Of a stretch of 64,000 nucleotides of DNA, positions 50,749 through 62,414 are shown piece by piece. Position numbers and translations under genes: made by a program. The stretch's first letter is position 1. Each line of letters opens with the position of its first letter. Source of the DNA: Formicarius rufipectus (taxonomy: Eukaryota > Chordata > Aves > Passeriformes > Formicariidae); assembly GCA_013399695.1 (NCBI GenBank), contig VXAU01004742.1:197449-261448 (forward strand). The letters run 5' to 3'. The notes beneath the pieces are model-generated. The model saw only the letters and a program-made list of their open reading frames with translations, was not told the DNA's origin and did not search any database.

Positions 50749-53458
50749 TTTCTTTTTGTCTATGAAGATACTTTTGTCAAACAATGATTGCCAGGCTAAT
50801 GACACCCTAAAGTTACAAACCATCAAGCACTCAAAGAGAATCAATTCAGTGAGGAAACAGATTTCACCTCTTCTTCCTTAGGGCAAAACTAAAAGCAACC
50901 ATGCTTTTAATTATTTTTGTTACAGTATTGGATCTAGGGGGGATGAGGGAGGAGGACGCATGGATACCTTTCTAAGCGAGAGAGATTTCCTTGGGTGGGA
51001 GCGTCAGTACAGAGGCTGGCCCCATGCTGCATGGTGTCAGCAACCTGGCTGCGACCCACATGCACACATGGTTCTCCTGCCACCCCACAGCCTCTCATGC
51101 AGGTCTGGATTGCCATGATTTTGAAGAATGCTAAGGGGAGTTACTATCAGAGGCAAGTAGTTTCTTTGAATTTGATGTTACCTGCACAAAATCGCAGAGC
51201 TACATGCTAATGATCATGTTGATTAAGCAGCCTTTGTGCTTACAGAAGCTATTAGCTGCAAATTGAAATGCACCAGATAGGGAGTAGGCAGCTCTGCTTT
51301 ACACCAGACAGCCATGCACCTGCAGTACCTGGGGAAACTTGACGAGTGTTTAATTTCTGTGTTAATTTTCAATTCCTGCTGACCTTTCTCTGAGGTCCTC
51401 CTGCTCTGACTCTGCAATGAGATGCAAAAGTGGGAATGCTGGAAAGATACACTACCTATTATCTCACAGGCAGTTGTAAACATTACATCCAGATAATGAA
51501 ATTAGTTTAGCTGGGAGGAATTGCCGTACCCAGATAGGACAGGACCTATCTCATTCATAAAGTGTTCTCTTCTGTGCATTGCAGTGTGTTACCAGGGAAG
51601 AGCTGAGGGGTTACGATGGGTATTTATATTGCAAATCAAAGCCAACAGTCACATTCTGGCTAGGATTAAGCACCTTCTGACTATATATAAATATATATGC
51701 ATATCCTGACAAGACTGGCTAATTAATCCATAAAATATTTGCCCACAATGCCAAAATAGAGCTATTCTTGAACAGGTTACTTAAAACATAGCCAGGCTGG
51801 CACTGTTCCTGAATGAGACCAGATGGAAACGTATATGTACTTTTGTCTATGTGCCTGGCAAAGAAGGCAGTATGGAGAGAATGTCTTGTGGCTGAGTGTA
51901 AAGAAAGATAATGCAGTAGCACTGTAATCTTGGTGGTTTCAGCACAGTGCTACTAAGTGCTCTGGCACCATCACATTAAGCAATCACTTCTTTAAAGCTT
52001 CTTTCTGGAGGCTCAACACCATAAGTCATGAAGGACACCATGCCAGATGAGCCTTTTCTGTCCTGACACAGGTCACAGGCTCCCCTCACCAGAGAGATGC
52101 AGTTCCTCTTCTCCATCCGCATTGCTCCTCCCTGCAGCTAAGAGAGTTGCAGGAGAAACTACCTTTTCTGGTTTGTTTTGAAAGAGGAAAATACTTGAGG
52201 AGTGGACAGCTGCACAAGACTGGATGGACCAACCAGTAACATTAATTCACACCACTATATGAACAGTCTTAAACTACAGTTATGCTAGTGTCTTCTGGGA
52301 ATTCTCTTGTTAACAAACAAACAAAAGCATAAAACCCAATATTTACAGTCTTTGTTTGGGCCTTTCCGTGCCAAGTGCACAAATAAAAATAAATAAAGTG
52401 TTAAACAATGGTGGCAACCAGCCACACCTGGAGTAAGCACAGGAAATGGTCATGGGTACAAGGAGAGGTAACCTTGCCTGAAATGGGGATGGGAAATTGC
52501 TGATGGATGATGAGGATTAGGATGCGCATCAGGGCCCTGGAGAAGCTCAGAAACCTGAGCCTGGATAGACTCCCAACAGATATCAGTCAGACATTGGTGA
52601 AGAATGAAAAATCAACTCTTAGGCTGAGATTTACAGCATAGAAAACCCAAATGGATGCAAAGCACTCCAAGTTTAAAAATGCTTTTATCCAGCACTTTCA
52701 CCTTCTAGTTCCACTGCAGCGTCACTCACAGCACATCCAGAGAGGATGGCGACTTCTGCTGATGTTTCGCATTAATTATATATTCTTCAAGGGTGTTTTT
52801 AGAACTCAGACAGAAAGTAATAGTCTTCCCTGTACCTTTTGTAAAGCAGTAAAGACAGGTAACAGCTGGGTTTAATCACAATAAACATTCCCTCTACAGC
52901 TCCTCTCTCCTCATCCCAAACAAAATAACATGGGAAGTCATAACACCTCTCTCCTCATGTTTTCCAGGCCCCTTAGAAAGGACTGCCATGACTACGCAAG
53001 CAGCATCAGCAAACCAGCTGCTACTGGATTTTTATCTCAACAAGAACACATTTAAACTTGTGAATGGTGTTTTTACTGCAAGCCGAATCCTGCAGAGAGT
53101 CAGCAGAAGAGACTGGCTCTGTGTGTCACAGAAGTCTTCACTTTATGTGTAGGACGGGGGACTCACTTGAAAGATTTACCATGCATAGACCCTAAATTTG
53201 GCCCCACCACAGCAGTCAGGATAATCACAAAAAAGTTTATCAGCTTTGTTTCTAAGGGTAGTGAACCCAAGTAATTACTTAGGAAAAAAATAAAAATAAG
53301 CAAACCACAAATGATGCAGAAACTTTGAAGAAATCAAAATAGTTACTGCAGCTAACTAGGTCTTCAGGGAGTTAATGAAGAACTCTCCTTAACACCTAGC
53401 TTCCAAGGCAAAGCCTTCCCACATGCTTATGATAATCAAAAGATACTGAAAAACAATT

Positions 53459-53663
53459 CAACTTTATTCTGGTATAACTGCGGCAGAGCCACTAGAGGAA
53501 TTGCAACCATCAAGATCAGGCACCATCACAGTGGGATCTGCTGCTTCCAATGGATTATAACCATTCCTTTTTACACCTTCCATTTTAGTAAGTAGCCACA
53601 ATTTCCAGTGAGATCCATAAGCAATTTTCTGCACATCTTGAGCCATAATGCTGCAAGATTGCA
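53459..53663 (-). other. Exon-like block of unknown identity
   Basis: On the minus strand a good acceptor (ttctgtttttag) ends at 53664. It is followed by an open frame of about 66 codons that includes ATG-Ala-Gln-Asp-Val and continues to a stop at 53464-53466. That stop TAA lies inside an AATAAA polyadenylation hexamer. The translated product (...MAQDVQKIAYGSHWKLW..., ending GSAAVIPE) shows no domain I recognise. It could be a terminal exon of an intronic transcript, a pseudogene remnant or pure chance. There is no partner exon that I can support. Confidence 0.18.
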
Positions 53664-55413
53664 CTAAAAACAGAACATAATTTAAAACTAGTCATAAAAG
53701 GCAGAGGATGCACTAACAGGTTGAGTTAAGCAAGTGACAAAGACTACCACTTCATGTAACAGCAGATAAATGTTGATGCTCTCACAATTTTCTTGACAAC
53801 TTCTCAGAGCACAGGCATCTACTGGAAAACCCAGCAGTGCTTCCTTCCAAACTCCCCCAAAACCACAGGATTCTATTAACAAGCAATGTATTGGTGTGCT
53901 GAAAACTTCTTCAAAGGAAAAAATATGTAGCAGAGCTAAGAGGACAGTAGTCTGCAGAGAGAATCCTGCCCAGAGGAACCTAGTGTGTCCTTGAGTAGAG
54001 GGTTGCTCACTGAGAGAAAGATCACTGAGAGAGCACAGGCACATTCATAACTTCTACCAAGTTCGCATTAGTTTCAGGATCTTCAGTAGAAAGCAGTAGG
54101 GAAAAAAAAACACTCATTTTTTAATGTGCATGTGTTTTGCTTTGAAGGAAGTCTCTCAACTAAATATTATTGAAACAGCAGATGGCAAAATGCAAACTTT
54201 TCAAAAGGAAAGGCTGCCTTGAGCGGCAGGTTACCATTTGCATGGAAGAGGTGTGCAAGGGAAGGAGAGAGGGACGGAGAGAAGAGTCATAAGTTGTGTA
54301 TTTCTAACTGAACAACTTGGTTAGAAAATGATGACCATGTCTATAAGTGTAATCTTTAAAATGCTGGCATGGACACATGCAAGAGCTGTGAACTGGTGTG
54401 AAAATTAAAATACCTAGAGGGATTAATAAGTCCCTACGGGGATCCCAGTTCCTTAAATGGCTGCAAGGGATAATTGCAGAGAATGACAACAGGACTGAAT
54501 CAATGCCATTTTCCCTGGAAAATAAAAAAAGACAAAAAGAAGTATTGCTGCCTCTGATTGCGTTACTCTGAACAGACTGGCTGCTTTCCTCTTCCCTCCC
54601 CCAGCTCAAAAGTCAACTGCAAGCCACTAGAAATATGCCCAGAAAGATTATGGTGCAGCTGAAAGCCAGAAGCATATGAGATTATATATTTACTGGTGCT
54701 ATGTCAGATAATATCTGAAAGGAGAGAAAAAAAGGGATTCCGCCTTACAGTCTTTATTAGCATGTTTGGGCTGTTTAAAGGAGCTATCCAATTGAGTCTT
54801 TGCTGGCAGGCTTTTAAAACTGTATATATCCATGATAAAGGAATATACTTAATCTTGATCACAGGCCTCCAAGCCCTACCTGACTCTCCTGTGACATGCA
54901 AACTTATTGCCTTTAAACAAGAATTAGAAAAAAAGAAATGAAGAGGGATGCACCATTACCCATAGCATAATATTGCTCAGGAACAGATGTTAATCAATTT
55001 TATGGAATGTTTTAAGTAACATGCAAGCACTTTTGCACAGAACTATCTGCATAATAGATTTCAGCTCACCAAATACAGGAGATAAGACTTTATCTTGACT
55101 GGGAGAGTTACATCTATTTTGATTAAAACCAAAGAGGCTGCATGTTCAAGAAATTTTATTCCCTTGGAATTATGTCATTTTCAGAGTGCTATTACATACA
55201 GTCCTGTGACAAAAGTGAATAGAAATCACCTTGCTCCTGAGTGTAATGTTCTCCTGGCATAAATGTTCATGCACACAGCTCATGAAGTACACATGTAGGA
55301 TGTACATGTCCATCCTCACAGAATCCTGAATAGACAAGAACTGAACTCTATTCCACCTCTGCTAGAAGCACAGTAAATTTAGAGAAAGGACTGATCTTAC
55401 GCTGTAAGTAATT

Positions 55414-56350
55414 TGTGCTGCACAGTCTCTCATGCACTACTAATAGAACTTTAAAATCCCACATCACACACACGCACAAGGAAAAAGGTGCCCCGTCTTC
55501 TTGATTTGTATAAAAGTAGTAGCTGTGTCATTGTGCTGGGAATAATTTTGGTCATTAAACTTCTTGATCTTTGAATGTCACCAGTAGTTACTCAGATGAT
55601 CATCCACTTGCACTTAAAACTACTGCATTTAACTCTCCGTAAGATATGGATTTTATTGCAGCAGTGACAAGACTGCTTTCCACTGCCACTGACCTCTACC
55701 GCTATTGCTGATCTCTTGACTCAGCCTTTTGCATGAGAATATACACATGTACTTTGCATATTGGTTTCTCTGTGTGCATGCAAATAGGTGTTACATATAT
55801 ACGAATATATAAATAGTTTAATCTAGTTGACACACAAAATATATTACCAGCTCCTTAGAAACATTTACTACACAACCAAATTCAGTGCTTTCTGCAACTA
55901 TCGAACTTCTCTCTTGTAAAAATGCCTGTATGCCTACCTTCTTACTTCCACCCCCTCCAACACTTCACAACCCATTCTTTTACCAAAAAAAAAGACTTCA
56001 CATTTGTCAATTCCTGTAACGTCCCCAGCTCTGCCCCCTTCCTTTCGCTGAGAGAGCGCATTTCAACTGTGCTCTACGTTCAGTTCTGCACTTTGCCTCG
56101 GATTTTGCTCCTGATCCGAAGGGTTTTGCCCTGTATTCATGTCATAGCAACTAGGCAGTTTCAAGAAACAGACACAGACTTTAAAAACTATTATTTTCTA
56201 GTTAACATAATTTGGTTGTTGTTATTATTAAATATTACGATTCTTCTCTACCAAGCACGCACGACCCTTCTCCCGCTCTCACCACCTCTCCTCTCCCGAA
56301 GTGTCTCGCTGGCGATGGCAATCCCTAGGAAGACGCCGCATCCCTTCGCC
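55414..56350. repeat. 937-bp assembly duplication, left copy
   Basis: Positions 55414-56350 are repeated at 56609-57545 at the same length. I saw only two substitutions (55494 C vs 56689 A, 55953 C vs 57148 A). The left copy ends exactly at the N at 56351 and the right copy begins exactly after the N at 56608. This is the pattern of unmerged overlapping contig ends or of two haplotypes, not of a biological tandem duplication. The 143-codon frame in each copy is not a recognisable protein. Confidence 0.93.
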
Positions 56351-56351
56351 N

Positions 56352-56607
56352 ATTAGCATTCCCTATAAGCACGGCAAAAAGGAAAAAGAGAAGGAAAAAA
56401 AAATAAAAAAGGGAAGGAGGCAGCTGGCTGGTGACAGCTGGAACTTGCCCCTGCAGTGGTGCGGAGCCGCATCTCCTTACCGGCACGAAGGGTCGACGGA
56501 GCCTCGCCTCGCCCGGGTCGGCGGCGCGGCTCCCCTGCCCCTTCTGCCGCCGCTCAGCCTCCCCGCCTCGCACTGGGGCTCCCGCTCGGCCAGCAGCACT
56601 TTTTAAC
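56352..56607. promoter_or_regulatory. 256-bp GC-rich contig fragment, part of the CpG island
   Basis: This piece is bounded by single Ns at 56351 and 56608. From about 56440 it is CpG-rich (gcggagccgc, gggtcggcggcgcggctccc). It has no second copy in the window. Since its two flanks are copies of each other, its true position is undetermined: it may belong in the 32-N gap at 57704-57735 or close by. On the minus strand it contains a good splice donor (56475-56483). Confidence 0.7.
56475..56483 (-). other. CDH6: Candidate 5' splice site of CDH6 non-coding exon 1
   Basis: On the minus strand, GTGCCG is followed by GTAAGGAG, a strong donor at the edge of the CpG-rich sequence, with AT-richer sequence beginning beyond it. 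A donor in the correct orientation is what the acceptor at 6254 requires. If correct, intron 1 is about 50 kb. The local misassembly and other weaker donors nearby keep this tentative. Confidence 0.4.
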
Positions 56608-56608
56608 N

Positions 56609-57545
56609 TGTGCTGCACAGTCTCTCATGCACTACTAATAGAACTTTAAAATCCCACATCACACACACGCACAAGGAAAAAGGTGCCCAGTCTTCTTGAT
56701 TTGTATAAAAGTAGTAGCTGTGTCATTGTGCTGGGAATAATTTTGGTCATTAAACTTCTTGATCTTTGAATGTCACCAGTAGTTACTCAGATGATCATCC
56801 ACTTGCACTTAAAACTACTGCATTTAACTCTCCGTAAGATATGGATTTTATTGCAGCAGTGACAAGACTGCTTTCCACTGCCACTGACCTCTACCGCTAT
56901 TGCTGATCTCTTGACTCAGCCTTTTGCATGAGAATATACACATGTACTTTGCATATTGGTTTCTCTGTGTGCATGCAAATAGGTGTTACATATATACGAA
57001 TATATAAATAGTTTAATCTAGTTGACACACAAAATATATTACCAGCTCCTTAGAAACATTTACTACACAACCAAATTCAGTGCTTTCTGCAACTATCGAA
57101 CTTCTCTCTTGTAAAAATGCCTGTATGCCTACCTTCTTACTTCCACCACCTCCAACACTTCACAACCCATTCTTTTACCAAAAAAAAAGACTTCACATTT
57201 GTCAATTCCTGTAACGTCCCCAGCTCTGCCCCCTTCCTTTCGCTGAGAGAGCGCATTTCAACTGTGCTCTACGTTCAGTTCTGCACTTTGCCTCGGATTT
57301 TGCTCCTGATCCGAAGGGTTTTGCCCTGTATTCATGTCATAGCAACTAGGCAGTTTCAAGAAACAGACACAGACTTTAAAAACTATTATTTTCTAGTTAA
57401 CATAATTTGGTTGTTGTTATTATTAAATATTACGATTCTTCTCTACCAAGCACGCACGACCCTTCTCCCGCTCTCACCACCTCTCCTCTCCCGAAGTGTC
57501 TCGCTGGCGATGGCAATCCCTAGGAAGACGCCGCATCCCTTCGCC
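56609..57545. repeat. 937-bp assembly duplication, right copy
   Basis: This is the second copy of 55414-56350. It continues without a break into the CpG island at 57546, so this copy is probably the one in its true context. It contains AT-rich intron or leader sequence with an octamer-like atgcaaat at 56971-56980 and a GC-richer end. Confidence 0.93.
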
Positions 57546-58200
57546 TGATTCACACCGCCGGCGAATTCAGTCCCTGCACGGCTCGGAGCGCCGGGCAGGG
57601 CGCGGAGCCCTGGAGGGGTCACCCTGGCAAGGCGATGGGGGCAGAGCCCTCCGCAAGGCAGCTGCCAACTTTGCAAAATAAGTGCTGTCCTTCCTCGCCC
57701 CTCNNNNNNNNNNNNNNNNNNNNNNNNNNNNNNNNTTGGTTTCCATTCACTGCTCCTGATTAATAAAAAAAAAAAAAAAAAAGAAAAAGAGGAGGGGGAG
57801 GATTTAAAAAAAAAGGCAAGGCAAACTCCCCCCTCGCCGCTTGCCTCCCCGGCAGGCGCGCACAGCCCGCACACACACGCACCCGCACCCCTGGCACCGG
57901 CGTTGCGGCTGCCGCGGCCGCCGGCGCTGCTGCCGCACTGGGGCCGGGCGGGCGCGCAGCGGGCGCGGAGCCGGATCCTCCGGGCTGGCGGAGATTTGCA
58001 ACTGAATGCGGTGGGAGGGCAGAGGGGGAGGGATGTACGAGGGAGCTCCCGTTTCGGCCCCCCCCCCCCACGGAGAGCTGCTCCGCGCTTGAGGTGGAGA
58101 GCAGCCAGACTCTTCCCAATCGTTTGGTAGTGATAGCTAAAACAGAAAATCGGCGAAGTGGGGATAAAGAGGAGGGAGAGGCATGCTCCTCTGTTGTGCG
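57546..58200 (-). promoter_or_regulatory. CDH6: CpG island, probable CDH6 promoter and exon 1
   Basis: From 57546 to about 58130 the sequence is GC-rich with very many CpGs (gccgcggccgccggcgctgc, gggcgggcgcgcagcgggcg). It includes a GC box GGGCGG at 57946-57951 and a 12-C run at 58058-58069. This is the only full-size CpG island in the window. It lies on the 5' side of the minus-strand CDH6 coding exon, and the acceptor at 6254 requires an upstream exon. No TATA box is evident, as is usual for such promoters. The start site cannot be fixed. Several long minus-strand frames here are read through leader-like GC-rich sequence and are not taken as coding. Confidence 0.65.
57704..57735. other. Assembly gap of 32 Ns
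   Basis: Thirty-two Ns interrupt the CpG island. GC-rich sequence is often lost in draft assemblies, and the true missing length need not be 32. The orphan fragment 56352-56607 may belong here. Confidence 0.98.
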
Positions 58201-59361
58201 CTGTGTTTTTGTGCTGTGCGGCTTCTCATTCTCCGAGCCGGCCTTAAGTCCTTTTGGCACCTGAGATGCGCTGCTGGTCTTTTCCCTCACTTCCCAGGAA
58301 CTTCCCGGACTTGATGAATCAAGAAATTTCGGTGAATTATTAATTGAGATGATACTTCATAGGGATGATCACACGTGGTAGTTTCTACGTGAATGGGAGG
58401 CAGCGGAGGAGGATTTTCCAGGTGCCTGCCTTTGCTTTGTCCCCGTCTTGCCAGAGGTCTCCCCGCTCACGAGGTTATGACTAATCTTAATGCAGAACGA
58501 ACTGAAATCTCAGCTTGTGCTGTGGAACTCATGGAGCCCCTCCACACACACTCATGTTGTACAACCTCCCTTCCCCCTGCCACCGACCCCTCTAAGCTTA
58601 GCTTGAAATAAGGCTTTAGGTTTTTTTTAATCTAAATATGAAATGACAAGATAGAAATTGCCTGACAGTTTATTATTTACCTGATAGGAGTCTGCTCCAA
58701 TTCAGCTGCACAGTGTCCCCTTAAGATTCTTGACAAATGTTGGATGAAGTGAAGCTTTCTGCCATTTGACTCTCACATCTCCAGTCTTAGGTTTGACCTT
58801 TATGATTTTTTTTCCCCTGCTAGTCAAAATAAAGTGATTCTGATTTTCTTTTTTTCTTTTTCCTTTCTTTTTTCTTCCTTTTCTCCTACCCAGCTTTCAC
58901 AATCTTTGCTTGTTGTGTGTCATGAGGATGGGTCTGTGCTGGCTATAAGCCACCTTTGTGTCCTGTTTCTGGACCATTTCAAGGCTTTTAGCATAATTTA
59001 AATACTCTGAGCACCAGGAATTCAAGTAGCAATCTTGCTGCTTGTGCTGTAATTTCTACAGTGCTGCAGCACCATCTCCACAGCATAACTGTTATCCCTG
59101 AAACTAGTACTGGGCTTGTTGCAAAATGTGGAATATGTAAAATTTTCTTAAGGGAGGTTGTTCTTTAATGTTTGATCTTTGTGTACTTTCAAGCATAATC
59201 AACAAGAAGTGAGATTTAATCCATGAAACAGATAACAAACAAGCTGTAAGAGATGCCAAGATGTTAGAAAAGCAAATTACTTATTGGTAGAATAGCCTTT
59301 TTAAGGTCTAGGACTTGACATGCCTCAGTCATCTCAGACCTAAGGGGAGGTTAAAAAAGCT
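58201..59361. other. CDH6 upstream flank, promoter-proximal
   Basis: This non-coding sequence upstream of the putative promoter contains E-box words CACCTG (58258-58263), CAGGTG (58419-58424) and TACCTG (58678-58683). At 58843-58893 a pyrimidine tract ending cctacccag reads as a plus-strand splice acceptor. A divergent non-coding transcript from the CpG island is therefore possible but unproven. No protein-coding exon is recognised. Confidence 0.5.
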
Positions 59362-59835
59362 TGTTATGTGCCACTGATAGTGGACACAAAGAATGCAGAA
59401 CTTATGGGCCAGAAGGACACCTAGCAGGTGTCCCAGGAAACTTATAAAACCAACTCAGCAATTGTGCTGAAAACAGCTCCGACTGGGTAAAAGGTAATTC
59501 TGGCAAAGGGAGATAGCGACCACCGACTCGTGGACCACTGACCCAAGAAACACACTGACTCGAAAGATTGAGCATGGGACTAATTAGAATGAAAAGTGAG
59601 AGAATTATTAGTCAATAGAAAATGAAATATTAATTAATAAGAAAACTGTGTAACTTGTAGTGAATGAATGAACACTATTTTTTTTGTTGAAATGTATAAA
59701 TAGTAAACAGTTTTGATAGTTGATGTGCCTGATTTGTGGAATACCACTGAGCACCAAGACTTGCAAATCTCTGCAATAAATGATCAATGTTTCTCTTGAG
59801 TGTGTGATTGTTGGCTTGTTGTACACTGGGTAACA
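59362..59835 (+). mobile_element. Solo LTR of an endogenous retrovirus
   Basis: The element begins TGTTATGTGCC and ends CACTGGGTAACA, so the ends form a TGTTA/TAACA inverted pair with the canonical TG..CA boundary. Inside, in order, are a TATA-like TATAAA (59695-59700) and an AATAAA polyadenylation signal (59775-59780), followed by a T/G-rich stretch. This is the U3-R-U5 layout on the plus strand, about 474 bases long. No primer-binding site, gag, pol or env follows, so it is a solo LTR left by recombination. The flanking five bases (aagct and aatca) do not match, so the target duplication is lost or the ends are slightly off. The class is not assigned. Confidence 0.75.
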
Positions 59836-60403
59836 AATCAGATTTTTGTAGACAACAGGCTTTCTTAAGGAAGCCTTCAAGCTATCACCCACAGTCACTG
59901 TGCTGACAGAGTCCTTCTTCAGCCCAACATCAGGCTTTTAGGGAACTCTGTATGATACCTACAAAAGCCAAAGCAGTGTAAAGAGGCTGGATTCTGCTTT
60001 ACATATATTTGTGAACTCTAGTTAAGCAAATCACCTGGAAAAGCCACTTAGATACCTCTGCCATTATCTTACCATTTTAGTTTTTCCACAGCCAAGTTTT
60101 CAAGCCTGCGGATCATTCCGATTGCTCTTCTTTGAACTTACCCTGGTTCCTTCATTATTTCTTTTTTTTTTTCCAACAATGTCATATCAGAAGCTCAGTG
60201 AGTATTCCCAGAGTATTCCCATGGGAGCTTTCTGGATACAGTCTATCTCTCATTTATGACAAATCACATTTGCCAGCTTTCTTGTTCCCTACCATATTGC
60301 ATTGTCAATGTCTGATTCACTGCCCACTCTGACCCTGAGGTCTCCTTGAGCATTATTCATGCCTGGATGTGTCACATTCTGGTTAGCTCTAATAAGCTTG
60401 CCT

Positions 60404-60404
<1 letters not shown>

Positions 60405-60475
<71 letters not shown>
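60405..60475. repeat. (TATC)n tetranucleotide microsatellite
   Basis: About 17-18 perfect copies of the tetranucleotide ATCT, of the classic GATA/TATC type. It is likely length-polymorphic. The repeated Leu-Ser-Ile-Tyr frame over it is a translated repeat. Confidence 0.97.
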
Positions 60476-61526
60476 TTAAAAATTTACTCTAATTTTTTAA
60501 ATTTTTATTGCCTCAGACAGGATGGGATTATTTATGTCTAAGAAAGATTTCTGTATCTTTGTCAAAAAGGAAGAGTTAGTACAAGAGCAATTGTGTTCTC
60601 CAGAGCACATGCACAAGATTTTCATCTTCTAATTAATTATATGAATTTGTGGTTGACAATTTTAAGTCCACAGCTCTGTGAAGAAAACTTCTTTTCATTT
60701 TTGAGGGTCATTGTCAAAATGGTACTTTCTTCCTCAATCCTCTTCTACTGACAGCTATGATGATAGTAGAATTCACAAAGTAGATCACATCATTAACCCA
60801 TGAAGAATCCTGTCCCTGATACAGTAGCTGAGTAAAAGGCTCAGCTAGGGTTGTGAAAATTGATCAAGATCAGCATTGGTTGAAAACTATTTCCCTGTCA
60901 TGAGGTGGAGAATTTAAGAAGATCCAAGGAATGACTGAATGTTTATGTATCTAACTAAGATTGTAAGACTGGAAAGGAGATAAAAATTGTTTTAAGCTCT
61001 TGAACCAGTCTCATATTTGGAAATTAGGATGAGTACTCCAGATAAAACATACTGTCCTACAACTATCTTATCTGTGGCTCTTCTCTGAAGGAAGCATTCC
61101 TACCTATGGACTGACACTGATTAGCCAGAATGAAGATGCAAAGTGGCAACTTCTGCCTCTGCAAACTCTGTGGAATGCCCAAACCCTGCAGACGGTGGCC
61201 AAAATGTCCATGAATCTCAGTCACCAGCACAGAAACAAAGTACAGCATGAACTAGGAATATATGATGGTATTATCAAAGCTATGCAGGAAAAATCCTATT
61301 TCCAAACAATAGAGGTTGTCTGTGGGGGATTTAAACAGTAAAAAGCCACCTATAGCTCACTACTAAGCTGCAGTATCTGTGAAACAATTAGAATGTCTCA
61401 CTTTGTAACTCCATACTTCAGAGTTTTCCCAGCCCTGCTCATCTTCCGAAATTGAAGAGGGGTCTTATTCTGAATTTATAAAGGGGACACCTCAATACCT
61501 CAATCTAAGAGAATTTATTTTCACTT

Positions 61527-61575
61527 TTTTTTGTTGTTGTTGTTGTTGTTGTTTGTTTTTGTTTTTTTTTTGTTT
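61527..61575. repeat. (GTT)n and T-rich microsatellite
   Basis: A T-run leads into about seven perfect TTG units (61531-61552), then GTTTG/GTTTTT and a further T-run. Confidence 0.85.
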
Positions 61576-62344
61576 GGTTTTAATTTCAGGGATGAGGAAC
61601 TTTGTTTTCTCAAGCTTGAATGCCACATCTTCCAAGTCTCTAAGCCCAGTTCTGTAGATCTATGTGCAATGACCAAAGACTAGTCGGGCAATTGTAAGTT
61701 TGCTAGATGGATCCCAGTGATTACATACAGGTCTGCATAGCATGTTTATTCCCCTTCTCTGACCAGTTTTGTTCTTTGTTGATGTCCCTTTTCCCATAAG
61801 GCCTCCAAAACTGTAGAAAGAGATTATTTCAACAAATTTGAATGCTTTGTTCTAATTTGAATTTGTTACACGATTTATCCTCTTCTAGAAGTGAGGAGGA
61901 AAAACAGGTGGTGGTTTGATTGGTTGCTTCTTTAGACACAAAAGGAACTACTCCATTTCTGCTTATTCCATAGATGGTTTAAGGTGACAGAGATTCCCAC
62001 GGAGAGATACAAAATAACAAAGAAACAAAATTTGCATCAGAGCTTGCTGATTTTGTGGAAATGTTCTGCAACCTGCCTGTTTTTTCTTAGCTTGTTGTCA
62101 GTACCTCTCAACTGCCTCCCAAGTAGGAAACTTGGTACTGCAAATCCTTGTAGTTTCATGGCATCTTGAATGTCTGCTTTTCTGTATTTCAGTGTTGAAA
62201 ATCAGTGAATGAAGGTGTCTAGGTTTAGAGGAAATTAAGAAATTTGTTGAACTAGAAACCAAAGAAGGAGACAAACCTCCTTTAGATTCAAAACAATATT
62301 TAATTAAGGTATGATACCAGAAAGGCTAACAGTTCTTAACTACT

Positions 62345-62370
62345 ATATATCTATATCTGTCTCTATCTCC

Positions 62371-62414
<44 letters not shown>

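Larger units (their letters stand above)
34561..56350 (-). other. CDH6: CDH6 intron 1, promoter-proximal part
   Basis: About 22 kb without a recognised exon. Named contents are the L3-like relic at 39237-39295, the 5-N gap at 41611-41615, the (GTTTTT)n array at 43101-43317, a palindromic repeat relic at 44161-44244, CR1 at 47158-47267, MIR at 50395-50445, the single-N duplication at 50680-50748, an exon-like block at 53459-53663, and the first copy of the assembly duplication from 55414. A second GC-richer stretch at about 36.3-36.66 kb carries scattered CpGs and a 126-codon open frame with no recognisable family. The boundary with exon 1 is uncertain because of the misassembly. Confidence 0.6.
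59836..62340. other. Intergenic upstream flank
   Basis: Unremarkable AT-rich non-coding sequence between the LTR and the hexanucleotide array. It holds the (TATC)n array at 60405-60475 and a (GTT)n stretch at 61527-61575. No coding frame, RNA gene or further transposon is recognised. Confidence 0.6.

Noticed and set aside
55922..57548. A 143-codon ORF present twice, suggestive of a duplicated gene
   Set aside because: Both copies belong to the 937-base assembly duplication. The peptide has no recognised family and the frame runs into CpG-island sequence.
57443..58290. Minus-strand ORFs of 143 and 176 codons in the CpG island (Pro/Ala/Arg-rich)
   Set aside because: GC-rich leader sequence has few stops. 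One frame crosses the 32-N gap and the other ends in a translated T-run. The true CDH6 start is in the exon at 5.9-6.1 kb.
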